Assembly (NCBI GenBank): GCA_020060485.1
Contig: JAGVAB010000081.1
Span: forward strand, 1-15,276
Direction: 5' to 3'
DNA: 15,276 bases
DNA from: Anaerolineales bacterium
Lineage (GTDB): Bacteria; Chloroflexota; Anaerolineae; Anaerolineales; Anaerolineaceae
Below, piece after piece: positions 14,240 to 15,276 of the stretch. Each line of letters opens with the position of its first letter. The stretch's first letter is position 1. Both the position numbers and the translations under genes were made by a program. A model generated the notes under the pieces. That model was not told the DNA's origin, searched no databases, and saw only the letters and a list, made by a program, of their open reading frames with translations.

Positions 14240-15004
14240 TTATCCAAATCTTCCGGTGATATAGTCTTCGGTTCGTTTGTCCTTGGGGTTGGTAAAGATA
14301 TGGGACGTTTTGTCATATTCGATCAATAGGCCAGTGCGGCTTTCATCGGTGTAAAAGAAAGCGGTGAAATCAGAGACGCGGGCGGCTTGTTGCATGTTGT
14401 GGGTGACAATTACGATGGTATAGTTTTCTCTTAGTTCACGGATCAATTCCTCGATGTGCAGGGTGGCGATGGGGTCAAGGGCCGAAGCGGGTTCATCCAT
14501 GAGAATGACGCTGGGTTCTACGGCCAGGGCGCGTGCGATGCACAGGCGTTGCTGCTGGCCGCCAGAAAGGGCAAGGGCAGATTTTTCGAGATTGTCCTTG
14601 ACTTCGTCCCACAGGGCGGCGCCGCGCAGGCTGTTCTCCACGATCATTGCCAGTTCCTGATGATCACCCAGACCATTGGCGCGCGGCCCGTAGGCCACGT
14701 TGTCGAAAATGGATTTGGGGAAAGGATTGGGTTTTTGGAAAACCATGCCAACCTGCTGACGCAGGGTGACCACATCCATCTTGAAGATATCCTCTCCATC
14801 CATATGGACTTTGCCTTCAGTGGTGACGCCAGGGATGAGATCGTTCATGCGGTTCAGGGTACGCAGGAAGGTGCTTTTTCCGCAGCCGGATGGGCCGATC
14901 AAAGCAGTTACCTGTTTTTCCGGGATTTGAATGTTAACGTCCTTCAGGGCGCGGAAGGCGCCATAATTCATGCTGTAATCTATGGTTTCAAGCTTAACAT
15001 TCAT
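14240..15004 (-). CDS. pstB: Phosphate ABC transporter ATP-binding protein PstB
   Basis: PstB drives high-affinity phosphate import through PstC and PstA by ATP hydrolysis on the inner face of the membrane. The 254 residues match normal length and motifs: Walker [10 protein letters not shown] (37-45), Q-loop [10 protein letters not shown] (89-98), signature LSGGQQQR (146-153), Walker [14 protein letters not shown] (166-178) and H-loop His202 (THNMQQA). The ending EDYITGRFG is typical of PstB. ATG 15004 gives MNVKLET; a TTG at 15031 would add nine residues but has no ribosome site. GGAG lies 10 bases before the ATG, a little far. phoU follows after 82 bases. The membrane subunits are not found directly upstream. 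Confidence 0.95.
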   Translation of the reverse strand: MNVKLETIDYSMNYGAFRALKDVNIQIPEKQVTALIGPSGCGKSTFLRTLNRMNDLIPGVTTEGKVHMDGEDIFKMDVVTLRQQVGMVFQKPNPFPKSIFDNVAYGPRANGLGDHQELAMIVENSLRGAALWDEVKDNLEKSALALSGGQQQRLCIARALAVEPSVILMDEPASALDPIATLHIEELIRELRENYTIVIVTHNMQQAARVSDFTAFFYTDESRTGLLIEYDKTSHIFTNPKDKRTEDYITGRFG

Positions 15005-15082
15005 CGAGGCAGAACTCCGAAACCTGAACAAATACTGAAGGGAGAGCTATCCTGGCTTTGCAAAGGTTGGTTATTCAGGCTG

Positions 15083-15102
15083 GATCAAAAAAATATTTGA
15101 TC
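15083..15102. repeat. Inverted repeat GATCAAA-aaaata-TTTGATC upstream of pstB
   Basis: Exact 7-bp arms lie about 80 bases before the pstB start and overlap the best candidate -10. This position would suit an operator that blocks the promoter. It does not resemble the classic enterobacterial Pho box. Confidence 0.45.
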
Positions 15103-15123
15103 ATCAGACAACCATGTTCTCAA
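15095..15123 (-). promoter_or_regulatory. Weak candidate promoter for pstB-phoU
   Basis: On the minus strand TTGAGA (15123-15118) and TCAAAT (15100-15095) are separated by 17 bases. The -35 matches five of six consensus positions and the -10 four of six. It is the best pair I can see upstream of pstB. Confidence 0.3.
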
Positions 15124-15136
15124 CGGACGAATGTTA

Positions 15137-15158
15137 ACCCAAAAAGGGTTTTTTGGGT
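15137..15158. repeat. 9-bp hairpin ACCCAAAAA-gggt-TTTTTGGGT
   Basis: Exact inverted arms (15137-15145 and 15150-15158) with a 4-base loop lie about 135 bases upstream of pstB. It could end transcription from a gene beyond the right edge or act as a regulator site. Another short hairpin, GGGGT/ACCCC, closes the window at 15261-15276. The stretch 15005-15276 holds no gene that I can support. Confidence 0.45.
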
Positions 15159-15276
15159 AGGACGACCCTGGCTGGCGACATGGCTTTCTCAAAGTTAATT
15201 TTCCATTTGCTTCTTTTATTGATGGCACGAGGCCGGACGAAAGACGGTCTGTGCATCACCGGGGTTTATTCACCCC

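Overview
The window looks like a stretch of chromosome from a Chloroflexota bacterium, probably of the Anaerolineae or a related class, recovered from shotgun metagenome data. That assignment is inference. It rests on the gene mix (a DUF5679 zinc-ribbon mini-protein, lipoproteins with LxxC-type lipoboxes, a TVP38-type membrane protein, a large MASE1/CHASE hybrid kinase), mid-range base composition, and good Shine-Dalgarno sites. The first 19 bases match the 3' end of the Illumina TruSeq adapter exactly, so the left edge is a raw contig end with untrimmed adapter.

Left part (1-4500): the 3' end of an unidentified plus-strand gene; a minus-strand DUF5679 protein; and a minus-strand lipoprotein made of two copies of one domain, with a good intrinsic terminator. 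Divergent from these is a plus-strand run of uridine kinase (udk), a VTT/TVP38 membrane protein and an M20 metallopeptidase. The divergent region holds a 9-bp perfect dyad, and udk appears to start at or next to its own transcription start.

Middle (4501-11107): a 14-bp hairpin separates the M20 gene from a minus-strand pair, an exported protein and a lipoprotein coupled by an ATGA overlap. After a 760-bp gap comes a 1341-residue membrane hybrid histidine kinase (MASE1, CHASE, three PAS, HisKA, HATPase, REC). Its leader holds a nested set of inverted repeats closed by a 7-bp stem, a good candidate for an undescribed cis-acting RNA. The kinase gene ends at an intrinsic terminator.

Right part (11317-15276), all minus strand: pstB, phoU, a strong hairpin terminator, then a separately promoted pair of a CHAD-domain protein and a calcineurin-like phosphoesterase, joined by an ATGA overlap. 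PstB and PhoU belong to phosphate uptake and its control, and CHAD domains bind inorganic polyphosphate. The four genes therefore suggest a phosphate/polyphosphate locus. The CHAD gene has a TTG start and a leader of about 127 nt with competing hairpins. No pstA or pstC lies directly upstream of pstB.

I see no tRNA, rRNA, CRISPR array, insertion sequence or prophage.
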